DNA from: Euborellia annulipes
Lineage: Eukaryota; Arthropoda; Insecta; Dermaptera; Anisolabididae
Length of the DNA stretch: 64,000 bases
NCBI GenBank assembly: GCA_023213315.1
Contig: JAKCPI010001563.1
Span: 558,001-622,000, forward strand
Reading direction: 5' to 3'
Below are positions 50,690 to 61,884 of this stretch, piece after piece. Made by a program: the position numbers and the translations under genes. The notes beneath the pieces were generated by a model. The model was not told the origin of the DNA and searched no databases. It saw nothing but the letters and a program-made list of their open reading frames with translations. Numbering within the stretch: the stretch's first letter is position 1; each line of letters begins with the position of its first letter.

Positions 50690-51290
50690 CAGTGGCGTAC
50701 CGGGGGGTGGCGGTCCGCCCCAGGCCCCGTGCCGGCATAGGCCCCAATATATTTATAAAAAAAAAAAATTAATGAAAATTTCTCTTTAAGAGGCCCCGGG
50801 GCCCTCAGGGCTCAAGTAAAAAAAAAAAAAACATTTAGTTAAAAAATAAAAATTTAAAGAAAATTTCTCTTTGAGAGGCCCCGGGGCCCTCAGGGCTCAA
50901 ATAAAAAACCGAAAAATTTAGTTAAAAAATCAAAATTTATTGAAAATTTCTCTTGCGAGGACCCGGGGCCCTCAGGGCTCAAGTAAAAACCGAAAAATTT
51001 ACATAAAAAAAATCAAAATTTAATGAAAATTTCTCTTTAAGAGGCCCCGGGGCCCTCAGGGCTCAAATAAAAACTGAAAAATTTAGTTAAAAAATCAAAA
51101 TTTAATGAAAATTTCTCTTCGAGAGGTCCCGGGACCCTTGGGGTTCAGGGATATACGGTATTTTTAAAATATTTTTATGTATGGAGGAGAAGGATATTTA
51201 AAGATGAGCACCCCCCAAAAAAAAAAATTCAATATAAGGCCCCCTCTTCTAGTGCCACCCCAGGCCCCAAACTGCCTCGGTACGCCTCTG
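50690..51290. mobile_element. hAT-like element with ~83-bp tandem repeats, TSD TCAGGGGC
   Basis: Ends CAGTGGCGTACCG and inverse (CGGTACGCCTCTG), flanked by exact TCAGGGGC (50682-50689, 51291-51298). The interior holds five ~83-bp units starting near 50774, 50858, 50942, 51024 and 51107, each with AGAGGCCCCGGGGCCCTCAG. The element landed in the CAGGGGCGGC end of another transposon. Confidence 0.88.
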
Positions 51291-51596
51291 TCAGGGGCGG
51301 CTTTAGTAGGCAACTGCCTACCCAATAATAATGTCGGTTTTGGAATAAGCTACAACAGAGTTCAATTTTAATAGTTATTTAATTAATATCCACTGTTGTA
51401 GTTAAAAAAATGTCATCCTTTTCTGTGTAAGTAAACGCAAAACTTTTGAGAAAACAAGCAATAATTATAGGAAATATGATTCAACGCTTGGCAACGATGG
51501 AGCTAGAGAAATGACAACATTAAAACCTTGCTGAGGCTAATAAAATAATTATAATTATCACAATTATTTAAACATTGTAACTATATGTATTCTATG

Positions 51597-51853
51597 CAAG
51601 GGCGGATCCAGAGGTGTTTCTCGGAGGGGGGGGGGGTAATTTGGTGTGACAACACACAATTTTTTTCTTAATTTCAGTAATTTAAAGGCTCATTTTGTAC
51701 TTGTTTGCCAGAATATAAATACAAATCAAATTTTTAAGTATTAATTTTTAAAATTTTGCATTAAAAGTAAATTGTTTTTTGAAAAAAACTATTTTATTCA
51801 AATCTCGGGGGGGGGGATAATTACCCCCTTTACCCCCCCCGTATTCGCCCTTG
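51597..51853. mobile_element. hAT-like MITE, 8-bp TSD ATTCTATG
   Basis: The ends CAAGGGCGGATCC and (inverted) CAAGGGCGAATAC are flanked by exact ATTCTATG (51589-51596, 51854-51861). Same family as 14087 and 53670. Confidence 0.87.
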
Positions 51854-51968
51854 ATTCTATGCTATAACTACTTCTAATAAATTCGTTGATAGTTTGGGCT
51901 GGAAGTTGAAATTAATAAGTTGGAGAAGGAAACCAGCGCCTCTTTTTCCACCATACACACTATTTATT

Positions 51969-52011
51969 TGCAAATATTTCGGGTTGCAGTACGCCACCCA
52001 TCATCAGTGCA
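51969..52011 (-). ncRNA. Hammerhead-type ribozyme candidate with changed stem III
   Basis: Minus strand: TGCA | CTGATGA | T | GGGT-GGCGTACTGCA-ACCC | GAAAT | ATT | TGCA. Stems I (UGCA/UGCA) and II (GGGU/ACCC) are perfect. Stem III is A-U/A-U instead of A-C/G-U, a compensatory change. The expected cleavage is after AUU. Confidence 0.55.
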
Positions 52012-52656
52012 GCGACTATATATACAATGTAAAATATAAAATAAAATAAAATAAAATAAAATTACAAAATTATCATACAGAAAATATTCAAAAATTGGCT
52101 TACATAGTTTTGGTGGTGGATGTCGTCTATATTTTTGCCTCTGTTTGTACAAATGCTTGCCATTCTCATAGTGAAGTTCTTAAAATAGGCAAATTACCAG
52201 CAATGAATGAGACGACTTTTTATTTTAATAACATATATAAAGAGGAAGGCGGGGAGAGAGGAAGATGCGCATAAGGATTCTTTATAAATGATGAAAAATG
52301 CGCAAAACTCGATGCTCAATGACAGGCAAGCTGTTTACATTTATTTAAAAAATGATACAAAATGTAAATTTAGCCCCTCCAAGTCCCTTTGGTGGTTAAC
52401 CACCCTTTCGATGTTGAGGTATATGTGGCATTTTTCTAAAAATTCACGTTTTTTACGGTCTTTTCTGTTATTAATATTCTAACGTTGTTGAAGTCCCATG
52501 TGTGGCCCAAATTGTGAGCATGTTGTGAGAGCGCTGTCACACCAGTCCCTTTAGTTACCGATTTTTTGTGTTCGTTGATTCGGACTGAGAGGGGTCTTTT
52601 GTTTGCCCATATATATATATATATATACTTCTAATAAATGTGATTTGATATGTCAA

Positions 52657-52958
52657 CAGGGGCGGCGCGTCCACTAGGCCAACTAGGCGGCCGCCTAGGG
52701 CGGCAACCTGGAGAGGGCGGCAAAAATGGAAAAATAAAAAAAAAATTTTGGTTCCGCGCAAGAGAAAATGTTCCGCAGGCGGCACACGGGAAAAAATTTT
52801 GGTTCCGCGAAAAAAAAAAAAAAAATTTCGCAGAAAAATTTTTGAGATCAGGGAAAATTTTAAGGAAGGGGCGGCAAATTAAATTTTTAAAGTTTTTTTT
52901 GGGGGGGGCGCAAAAAAATATCTTGCCTAGGGCGGCAGAATAGCTTGCGCCGGCCCTG
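52657..52958. mobile_element. hAT-like MITE, 8-bp TSD TATGTCAA
   Basis: Ends CAGGGGCGGCGC and inverse GCGCCGGCCCTG, flanked by exact TATGTCAA (52649-52656, 52959-52966). Interior rich in GGGCGGC and TTCCGCG blocks. Confidence 0.88.
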
Positions 52959-53039
52959 TATGTCAACGCAACTTTGTCGTTTTTATTTCACAAAACAATA
53001 ACTTTAATTAAAAATGTTGACAAACGTCAACACAATCTC

Positions 53040-53663
53040 AATATTAGCCTACATATAGGCTATAGTATAGGTAAGAGAAAGTAAAAATACATGTATATAT
53101 ACAAATCAAATTTTGAAGTATTAAATTTTAAAATTTTATATTAAAAATAAAATTTAATTTCCAAGGGAAATATTTTTCTCAGGAAGGGGGGAATTTTTCC
53201 CTTCACCCCCTTCTATCCCCTTTGTAGTAAGCTCATACATCAATATATAAAGAATATCTTCTATTTTATATAATTTTTGCTTAGAAAATTTTCCATCAGA
53301 ATCGTAAATTCGATTCTTATAAAATGTATATACCAGTATTTCATATTAACATATAACGTATATTTTAGTTAAAAAAAATTAAAGATTATAAACATAATAT
53401 GAGAAAGTAAAAATATAAATAATTAGCTGCCTGGCTGGTTTAGGAGGCATAGCAGAGATTAATGCGAAACGCCTGGACTATAGGCAACCACCCAACGGAG
53501 AAACAAAATGGCGTCGAAGGCAAAAATATAAAATTTCAGCCTCCTTGCTCAATTCCTTCATGCTTTAAATTGAACACAGACACACAGACCATGTCGCGAA
53601 AACCACTTTTTTGGATTCAGGGACCTCAAAACGTGTATATCCATCAAAATCTCGACATCGAAG
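53040..53663. repeat. Outer inverted repeat, right arm
   Basis: Inverted partner of 44584-45215, lying upstream of the receptor's distal promoter. Confidence 0.85.
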
Positions 53664-53942
53664 CAAGAGAGGATCCAGAGGTGTTTCTCGGGGGGGGGGG
53701 GGATCTGGTGTGACTGGTCGCACAGCACACAATTTTTTTCTTAATTTCGGTAATTTAAAGGCGCATTCTGTACTTGTTTTCCAGAATATAAATACAAATC
53801 AAATTTTTAAGTATTAATTTTTAAATTTTTACATTAAAAATAATTTTTTTTTAACTTTATTGGTTTGTTTTTATTTTGATATTAAATGTCTTGAAGCAAG
53901 ATAAATCCAGGCTACCATAAATGAGTTTTTATATCTAATTAT

Positions 53943-53972
53943 TGTCGACGTTTCGCTCCCGTCTTCAGGACA
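53943..53972 (-). ncRNA. Minimal hammerhead-like motif
   Basis: Minus strand: TGTC | CTGAAGA | C | GGGAGC | GAAAC | GTC | GACA. Stem I pairs perfectly, but stem II is practically absent, so activity is doubtful. Confidence 0.35.
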
Positions 53973-54455
53973 GTTAATACAATATGCATGTATACTTAAT
54001 CGAGTATTTATACAGCAATGTCCATCAATAAAATGTATTGATTGTCTGTTCTGATGATTTATTTACTATTCACCAAATTACATCTAAGTTATTTGAGATG
54101 ATTTTCTTAAAGTGAAGAGAAAAATATATTTTTTTCTAATTCATTTAAAATTACAATTTAGCAGCAGTCTTGTCCTAAAGAGGAAGAGGGGCCGTCGAGA
54201 GGAAGGGGGATGAGATGGACAGCAGATACAATTCGCCGAGCACGCACTCCTAGTTTGCTGTGTTCAAAAACATTTTTATTATACGTAAATATGAAATATG
54301 TCCATCAAGGGCGGAACTTCTCAGAATCTTCTTTTATAAAAGACGTGGTGGTCACCATCCAAATACTCGCCAGATTGGAGTCTTAATGTTTGATGCCAGT
54401 TGTTTAAGGAAATAGTTGAGTAAGGAAATAAATAATACAAATTACAAATTAATTA

Positions 54456-54461
54456 TTTATT
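54456..54461 (-). terminator. Polyadenylation signal of the lipase gene
   Basis: AATAAA on the minus strand 16 bases after the stop codon. It implies a very short 3' UTR; further AATAAA-like hexamers follow in this AT-rich stretch. Confidence 0.5.
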
Positions 54462-54476
54462 TAAAAAAAGTAAAAA

Positions 54477-54534
54477 TTAGCCTTTAGCATAAGGAGGTTC
54501 TGCATTCGTTTCCAGATAATAAATTCCCTTGGTT
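54477..54534 (-). CDS. Lipase exon 7 (C-terminus and stop)
   Basis: Acceptor ATTTTTCAG|A, then TKGIYYLETNAEPPYAKG and TAA. The GxYYLETN-PY ending is the usual end of arthropod lipases of this family. Confidence 0.93.
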
Positions 54535-57500
54535 CTGAAAAATAAAATAAATATTGATTGTGAATGTGCGGATGTAAGATTATAGCACGGGGTTGTAAGT
54601 TGCATAGGACTGTAGCCAGTAACATTGTATTTTGTATAAATAAATTATATTAATACATAAAATGTTGGTAATATATAAATTTCATGAAAATTTACATGGC
54701 CGGGTAAATTTTGGAAGCCTTTTGTGTAGTAGATTTTATTGCCGGTTCTCTCTAGCTATCAAATGATATTTCTATTTCTCTCTCTCTCAAAACTCTAATT
54801 TTTTGACAACTTATAAAATATAATGTTGGAGTTGAGACGTTTCGGCAAAATTTTATTTTTCCATCTTCCGTCGTTTAAAGAATTTTCATGAGTATATGGA
54901 ATCGAACATGTGCCATTTGGCCAAGTCGGTTTTGTAAAGATACAGCTTCAAGGGAAATGTTGACTGACGTCGTTTTATATAAAAAGGCACGTAACGGACA
55001 TAGAAGCAGTCGAAACGTTGTACAGTATTTATATTTTTAATAAATACTTAATACAAAAATTTGGTCTCTAATTAAAAATTCCCCTAGTAATAATAATTCA
55101 AACCACAAAAGCTTTAATAAGCACATTGGTGTTTCATTGGTTTAAACTTCCTTGGCTACATCCCCGCAACTCCAACATTATCATATCTACAGCCACTAAC
55201 TCACACATTATAAAATATTTAAAAAAGCTCTATAAGCTGCATAAAAAAATTTCAAAATTGAAAATCTTTCAAATTTTCCCACCGATGTCTTCTCCTTACT
55301 TCGAATTCTACGCTTCGCGCTGACTTGTTAATGTAATAAATTGCATCAGCTTATCTCAGAAAGCATTACATTATATAAATAGTTCTAATCTAGATCAAAA
55401 TAAATTTAGTCCTTTTGTTTATTTACTCACCCAGCAGGTGTAAATTCTCCCATAAGAGCTGTTGGTCCAGTACATTGTTTAGATTCGAGTTGTTCCATGT
55501 TAGCACATTGATGCGCGATAAATTTTCCTCCTCTAATACTTTCTTCATAGTATTCATGAGATCTGCTGTGGCTGCATGCGCCTGCAAACAAATGCCAAGT
55601 TAACAGAAAAATAAGTAGGCCTAATTTTCTAGCCGCCTTGCTTTAACTTTCTTTCATTCTTTTCAGATAATATCCAAACACAAAAGTTATATTAAAGGTC
55701 TTTTAAAACATATTTAAATATTTTCGGATATTTTACAATGGGACCTCAATTTCGAAAAAAGATTTTACAGCCCAGCCAAATATTGAAAATAGACTTTCTT
55801 CAAAAGAAGAAAAACACATTTGGAGGGGGGGAGCCGATTGAATGCCTGAAGTTCAATATATTGGTCTATATTTAAAACTAATATTTATTAACACATATCT
55901 GTTAATATATTATCAAAGTAGTAAAAAGTAGTAAAAAAAAAGAAAAGCAAGTAGTTTAAAAAGCTGCGCTGGTGGGCAGCTGTTTTATCTAAGCTTATTC
56001 TCTAATTTATTTATTATTATTATTTAATATTATTTATTCAAAGTATTTGCCAATTTTTAACACTTTCTAAATAATGATTTAATTTTTTCACCATACACAA
56101 TACTATAGTCTACATGAATTATCTAAATATATCAGCGATGGCGAACCTGTGGCACGCGTGCTACAGGAGGCATATATGAATAAATGTATTCTATGTATGT
56201 ATCATATGTAATTATTTTGTGAATTTTTAAGTAAACTCCTTAATTTTATAACAATTCAATTTTTACTTTTTATTTCCTACAAAGCTTTCAGCACTTCAGA
56301 GGTTAAAAAAAATAATTGTAATAGAAAAAGATGCGCCACTGTTAATCTCTCTAATTGATTTAGTTGCTTGAATAGAAGTTAGGTGACTAAGGGAGTGACT
56401 TCGAATTTCTGGCTAGTGTCTTTTTACTCTTATATTTAAATAGCATATTATTGTAATTTAGTAACGATGACTGACGTGTTTTTAGTACCTGTGATATCGA
56501 CTCCACATCCGGGTTGATCGGAGCCTCCATTAGGGTAGAAATCAGCATCTCCGTATGGATCATGCGTACCCAAAGTTTTAGTGGTATGGATGCCTATCAC
56601 CTCTTGGCCATCTGAGATATCCAGTTTGTCTTCCAAACCGACCAAATCGTAAAGAGGAAGAGCAGCGTCCAGGCCTACCACTCGAGCGACTTTCCCGTTC
56701 AAACTAAAATAAAAAATAATTTATCTTTTCAAAGGAAATACACGTTTTGAGGGTCAAATTTGAGAATTAGACATCAAAATTGTTATTTAAAATGAAATTC
56801 GAATAATTAGGCAGGCTTTCGGGTAAAACCGAAATTTAAGCGTCTGGGAATCCCCGTCGAGGAGCTCTACGACAGATGCGAGACGATCTTGGGAAAAAAG
56901 TTATAAAAGGACATCTCCGACCCCTCTTGGGAGGCATTTTCTCTCTCTCTCTCTCTCTCTCGCTATTCGGGGCAACGTGTCGAGATTGTGCTTTTCACAT
57001 AAAAATACTTTGATTTCTTTGAGATTATGATCAATAAAATAATTTCTTTCTTTAATGAGTGAATGAATAGACGGCAATTTAGCCAATTCCCTCTGATTCG
57101 CGCAACCCTCCAAACACCCCAAGGCGACCCGCGAATTAGTTAGTTTAGTTATACTGATACTAATGCAAAAGGTGTACTTATAAAGTTATAGCACATCCAT
57201 GCGTTTCACACATGTAATTATTTCATTATTTTTATGAAAATTACGGAAATCTAGGTTTAAACCAAAAAAATTTTAAAGATTTTTTTTAAATGATATAATC
57301 ACTCATGGGTATAATTTAGCTGTTTCTATTCCGGCAATAAGATCGTGGTGATAAATCTTTTTGTGCCTATTTTTAATGTAAATGATAATAAACATTTAAT
57401 TTATAAGCTATGTAAGTAAATCTTACAGGGGCGTATATAGAAATTTTTTTCGGGGGGGGGGGGGGCCCGAACTCAAAAATTTTTCTGAGGAAAATTTTTT

Positions 57501-60333
57501 TTTAAGAAACTATACTTTTTTTCACACGAAATTTTTTGCGGACCATTTTTTCTATTGCGGAACCAAAGTTGTCCATCCTGCGGAAAAATTTGTTGCGCTG
57601 ATGTCTGTATATCCCTATAATATACATATATTATATGTATATGTGTTTGGGAAATTTCGGGGGGGGGGCCCGGGCCCCCTCGGCCCCCCCATAAATACGC
57701 CCCTGAAATCTTACAATTCTAAATCTGATTTAAGCTATAAAAATAAAAAAATAAAGTCACTCTTTGAAAATTAATCAAGAAAGGGAAATAATAGAATCGG
57801 TTAAGAGTGACCTCACCCTGCTGTATTTCTAAATATCTACTTACACTCTGCCGATCACTCCAGAAACGTGAGCGCCCAAAGAATGTCCAATCAAATAAAC
57901 GTCATTTAACGAAGCTCCATGTTTGGAGACTAATACATCAGAAATAAGTGAGCCTACGTATTCGCCAACTGTAGGAACATCCAAAACTGCTTCTGTGTAG
58001 AAGAGCGAAGCTCGTGCCGACCAATCTACCAAAATCACATTGTAATTTCCTCTTGCGAGGTAAGCTACAAAAAAAAAATCGGTTCAATCAAACTTTTTAA
58101 AAAAATTTTTGTAATAAATAATATTTAGTATTTTTTTTTGTCTCAATTATATAAAAATTGAGCCTTATTTATAAGTATGAGTTAGTTACCATCTTTAAAT
58201 CCGGTGTAATGCGAAGAAGCCGAGTGCCATCCATGAGCGATAATCCGAGTTGGATTCTGGCTCTTAAATACATCAATATTTGCGCTTTGTGTAATTTCTA
58301 CTGGGTTTTGTGAATTAGCACTGTGAAAAAAATAAAATTTTATTGGAAAGTTCGATTAATCGTATCTATACATTTTTATATTTTTTTCTATAAAGTTTTG
58401 AATGAATTTTTTAAAGTTTTGAAAAGGGGCTGTTGGATAAATAAGTTTGGGATCTACAGATATAGCTAACCAACACAGATATGATGAGATATAATCAAGA
58501 ATCATAATTACACACAAAAAATACAACGCGACATTAAAAGATTTTTTATTCGATTGTAGGGATGCAATAATAAATAATAATAATAGTAAAGTCTCAATTT
58601 GCTTATTCGTTTGTAAAAATAAAAAAAAATTCTTTTGTAAAGTAAAAAAAGTCTGTTTAAATTGGATACACCTATCCTAAAAAAATTTTTTGTTTAGTGA
58701 GATTAGATAATTTTTAAATCAATAAAATTTTTTTTCGCATTTGGGGCGTTGACAGGTCACGAGTTTAAATGGATTTAATCTCTAATTAGAGCTTATAAGA
58801 TAAGAATCTGCCGATGTTTTCTTATTCATCTATCCATCTTAATCAATCGAGTAAATAAACTGATAAAAATCTTCAAGATAAGAGTTAAGTTCAATGTCAA
58901 TAACTCTGCATTATAGTGGATTTCCTTATTTACCTGGTGTAGAGGTATAAATGGACATCTTGAGTCGGATCAAAAACGGGCTCTTGGCTAAAGTCAAGAG
59001 GTGCTCGGATGTTGACCCATTCGATGTTGCCCTCCTCATCGGCTATTAAAACATAGTCGAGCTTGGAATTCTCGCAGAGCACCAACAAACCTGAAAAATA
59101 ATAAATTAATTCCAATCTCGTCTCCTAGTTCAGTTTAAATAAGAATTATTTTTTTTTTTTTTTTTAATGGCAAAAATTTAAATTCTAAATAGAACTGTTT
59201 ACTGTTTTTTTTTTTTTTTTGAGATATGCTGAAATTTTTACATCATAAAGGGAATTATGTATTGTTCTTAGGCTTTAAAAAAAAAATCTTTCCTTCATGG
59301 TTTAGTGGGTGGATTTCACTGATACAGCGATAATCTCTCATTTCAAGACTTGGGTGGTCATGGCATTTTGACGTCGAAAGGCCCTTCTCAATCTTTCTCA
59401 AGATGCTAAAAAGCCACGAACTTAGCCGTCAATTCAGGGGATTACACGACCAGTATAATGCCATTATTCCACTGACACTTGGCAATAACGCCCTGTTTGA
59501 ATCCCATATCTTCGAGACCCATACCAACCATTTGAGAAACAAAAATCCAGGTCATTATTGAGTATTTTGAGAAATTATGATGGCACTTGGAAATTATGGA
59601 TGGAACAGCGCATCTGCTTTGATGGCAGATTTGCGGCCTTATAGTGGAATTTTCATTCTCGGTTTGGCATACTGTGGTTGGATTTCAGTGATACAGGGTC
59701 TAATCTCTTCCTTCAGGGTTTGGGTAGTCGTAGATTTGCTGACTTCAAAAACCCCAGAGAAAGAAATCCAAATAGCACAATCTTGAAGGCCAATTCTGTA
59801 AGATTACACGACCTGTATCACTGAAATCCAACCACAGCATGCCAAACCGAGAATGAAAATTCCACTATAAGACCGCAAATATGCCAGCAAAGCAGATGCG
59901 CTGTTCCATCCATAATTTCCAAGTACCATCATAATTTCTCAAAAAAATGTTTTTATTTAAAATTTAAATTTTCATTTTTTATTGTGACGGTTTTTGTATT
60001 AAATAATCATTTTGTGTATAACTTTCAATTAGGTATGAAAAATTTAAGTTCCCACATAAACGCTGTCTTTCTAAGAACAATAAAAGAGACGTGAGTTCGC
60101 TCCCCAGAGGTGACGAAAATGGGAGTTGTAAGCAAATAATCATCATACTATAATATAAAGCGCTAGCCGTTATCCCAAGCCAGAAACAGATCGTTCAAAG
60201 TAAAAGTTAATATTAAAAAAAATATTATCTATTATTTTATTCTATTGGAAAAGTTTTAAGAATTTGTTTGAACTAAACAGAGATCTCTCTTACCTAACAA
60301 AGCCCAAACAAATAGGAAAACGTTTTGTGTCAT
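54477..60333 (-). CDS. Pancreatic-lipase-family gene, complete, 7 exons, 323 aa (short-lid, phospholipase A1-like)
   Basis: Exons 60294-60333, 58934-59090, 58190-58320, 57845-58064, 56489-56703, 55431-55581 and 54477-54534 all join in phase through GT-AG sites into one 323-residue secreted alpha/beta-hydrolase. An N-terminal signal peptide (about residues 1-19) precedes HGW (95-97), the nucleophile elbow GHSLGAH (Ser171), GLDAALP (Asp195) and CSHSR (His259). The Ser-Asp distance of 24 equals that of pancreatic lipase. The lid between Cys249 and Cys257 is only 7 residues, as in phospholipase A1-type members, against 20 or more in true triacylglycerol lipases, and there is no C-terminal PLAT domain. 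It probably hydrolyses phospholipid or galactolipid in gut or hemolymph; the substrate is inferred from the lid only. The gene is tandem with the receptor gene. Confidence 0.95.
55431..55581 (-). CDS. Lipase exon 6 (catalytic His)
   Basis: Acceptor GTTTGCAG|GC and donor GCTGG|GTGAGT. It encodes ACSHSRSHEYYEESI with the catalytic His, then conserved cysteines in HQCANMEQLESKQCTG. Confidence 0.95.
56489..56703 (-). CDS. Lipase exon 5 (catalytic Asp and beta9/lid start)
   Basis: Acceptor TATTTTAG|T and donor ATCACAG|GTACTA. It encodes LNGKVARVVGLDAALPLYD with the catalytic Asp, GIHTTKTLG and HDPYGDADFYPNGGSDQPGC, ending inside the short lid. Confidence 0.95.
57426..57705. mobile_element. hAT-like MITE in lipase intron 4, TSD AAATCTTA
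   Basis: Ends CAGGGGCGTATATAG and inverse ATAAATACGCCCCTG, flanked by exact AAATCTTA (57418-57425, 57706-57713). It sits only ~140 bases from lipase exon 4. Confidence 0.9.
57845..58064 (-). CDS. Lipase exon 4 (nucleophile elbow)
   Basis: Acceptor TTTTGTAG|CT and donor AGAGT|GTAAGT. It encodes YLARGNYNVILVDWSA and the GHSLGAHVSG elbow with the catalytic serine. Confidence 0.95.
58190..58320 (-). CDS. Lipase exon 3 (HGW motif)
   Basis: Acceptor TTTCACAG|T and donor GATG|GTAACT. It encodes the PTRIIAHGWHSASS strand-turn, in which HGW contributes to the oxyanion-hole region in this family, followed by HYTGFKD. Confidence 0.94.
58934..59090 (-). CDS. Lipase exon 2
   Basis: Acceptor TTTTTCAG|GT and donor ACCAG|GTAAAT. 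It encodes the end of the signal peptide and the N-terminal strands, including DYVLIADEEGNIEWVNI and DVHLYLYT (compare V-F-LYT of the family). Confidence 0.93.
59568..59944. mobile_element. Palindromic MITE in lipase intron 1
   Basis: The left arm (GAGAAATTATGATGGCACTT, GGAACAGCGCATCTGCTTTG, TTTTCATTCTCGGTTTGGCA, TGGTTGGATTTCAGTGATAC) returns inverted at 59812-59944. A related, diverged segment lies at 59300-59567. Confidence 0.85.
60294..60333 (-). CDS. Lipase exon 1 (signal peptide)
   Basis: ATG followed by TQNVFLFVWALL and donor TTAG|GTAAGA. The hydrophobic stretch continues into exon 2 (GLLVLC), completing a secretion signal. The sequence just before ATG (TTTTTCCTCCAG|G) could also be a splice acceptor, so an upstream leader exon is possible. 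Confidence 0.85.
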
Positions 60334-60351
60334 CCTGGAGGAAAAATAGGA

Positions 60352-60389
60352 ACTGACAAGTTCTGATTTGTAATCTGCCATTATTTATA
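60352..60389 (-). promoter_or_regulatory. TATA box and initiator of the lipase gene
   Basis: TATAAATA (60382-60389) and an arthropod initiator TCAGT (60352-60356) precede the ATG with about 35 bases between them, slightly long for the usual spacing. They give a 5' UTR of roughly 21 bases if used. Confidence 0.5.
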
Positions 60390-61884
60390 TCTTCCCTTAA
60401 TCCACTCAAGGATATTTTTTTAAATTAGATTAGATATGCGCAAAATATTTGAGTGCTTGTTGATATTTTTATATCATACAAAGAACTTATCGAAATATTA
60501 ATTTATCAATCTTGATTGATAGATTTTACTGATAACAATCTTTAGATTAATCTTTTATTGTAATAATTACTTTAAAAATGTAATAAATAATTATATAAAT
60601 TATTACAATTGTAAATATATTAATAGATATAAATACTTGAAAAATAAATAATTAGTCATTATGAATAATAATTAATAAATAAAAAAAAGTTGTCATTGAG
60701 AATAAATATTTGTTATCAGTGATAACCTTCACCTTGCTATTATAAAGAAAAAAAGGTCAAATGAAAATATGATTAATATTAAAATAAGGTAATCCTTTTT
60801 TTATTTTATATCTAAAGAATCCATAAGGGCTGGGGGGGGGGGGGGGTAGGAGGTCCATACCTCCTCTCCATCCTCATGAAATTCGAAAAAAAAAAAATAA
60901 TGTTTTTTGAAATTATAAAAAATATTTTATTGATATATTTAATTTATTCGGGCTTAGAGGGGCTCTTGGCAAACATAGCCAAGTTTAAGTATGAGTATTT
61001 TTTTTTTTTTTTTTTAAGTCTTTTCGTCATCTTATGATCCTAACGTCGATCAAAGGGTACACCGGAAGATCAGTGAGATATATGCCCCCTTCCTCAGAGT
61101 AATGACCGCCAGGGCTTCCTGGAGGATCAACCCCCTACCCCTCAGGAAGGGGGCTCCTGAGTTGAATCGAACCATAAAGTGCTTAAACTATTTTCAAGGA
61201 AAGTTTTATTGATATACTTTTTAAAGGGTATCTAAAAAATAATTGATTTTTGAATTTTAATCAAAATCGTTAGAGCGCATTTTGAGAAATCGAAAAAACT
61301 GAAAAAATACATTAGTAAACTACTAGTACCCTTTGGCCGATGTGATTGAAATTTCTTGAAATACTTGCGACATTGGTACTTGGCTTAAGTATAAAATTTG
61401 AGTATCGAGATTTTTTTCGTTTTTGAGTAATTCCCATTACCCACATTTTTTGATATTTCACTTGAAATCAATTTAATTTATTGTGAAAAAATATTAAATT
61501 TCAAGAAGATCGATTCCAGTTAAAATATCAAAACAAAATGTTTATGTAAATTTCTCTGAAAGAGATTTTATTGCTTTTAAATGGCTGTTTGATTGCTTTT
61601 CTTGAAATCGCCATTAAAAGGAGGCGATTCCCTTTAGCCTGAATTTGACGTCATTTTCACAATCATTTGAATGAATTTCAACTGAAATATCAAAAAGTGT
61701 GGATTAAATTAAATAACTCAATAAGGAAAGAACTCTCGATACCTAAATTTTATACAAAGGTTTCACTTGAAACCCACACGGCAATCCTTAAATTTAATTA
61801 CAAATTTTATACTTTAGCTAAGTATTCATGTCCCAAGCATGGGCAGGAATTTCATTCTAATCGACCAAATAGTACTAGTACTTT

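Larger units (their letters stand above)
50586..54455. other. Intergenic region between receptor distal promoter and lipase 3' end
   Basis: No gene seen. It consists mostly of transposons (50690, 51597, 52657), a hammerhead candidate (51969), the outer inverted-repeat arm (53040-53663) and a fragment of the GGATCCAGAGG family with a long G run (53670-53830). Confidence 0.7.

Noticed and set aside
50774..51190. Regularly spaced ~83-bp repeats considered as a CRISPR array
   Set aside because: Eukaryotic context, the whole unit repeats without variable spacers, and it lies inside a transposon with TIRs and TSD.
52631..52966. Overlapping open frames on both strands over 52.63-52.97 kb
   Set aside because: Entirely within the 52657 MITE; basic, low-complexity translations from GC-rich repeat units.
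54840..54900. Minus-strand GAAACGTC motif as another ribozyme
   Set aside because: The core reads CGGAAGA instead of CTGANGA and stem I is only two pairs; kept only as a probable decayed relative.
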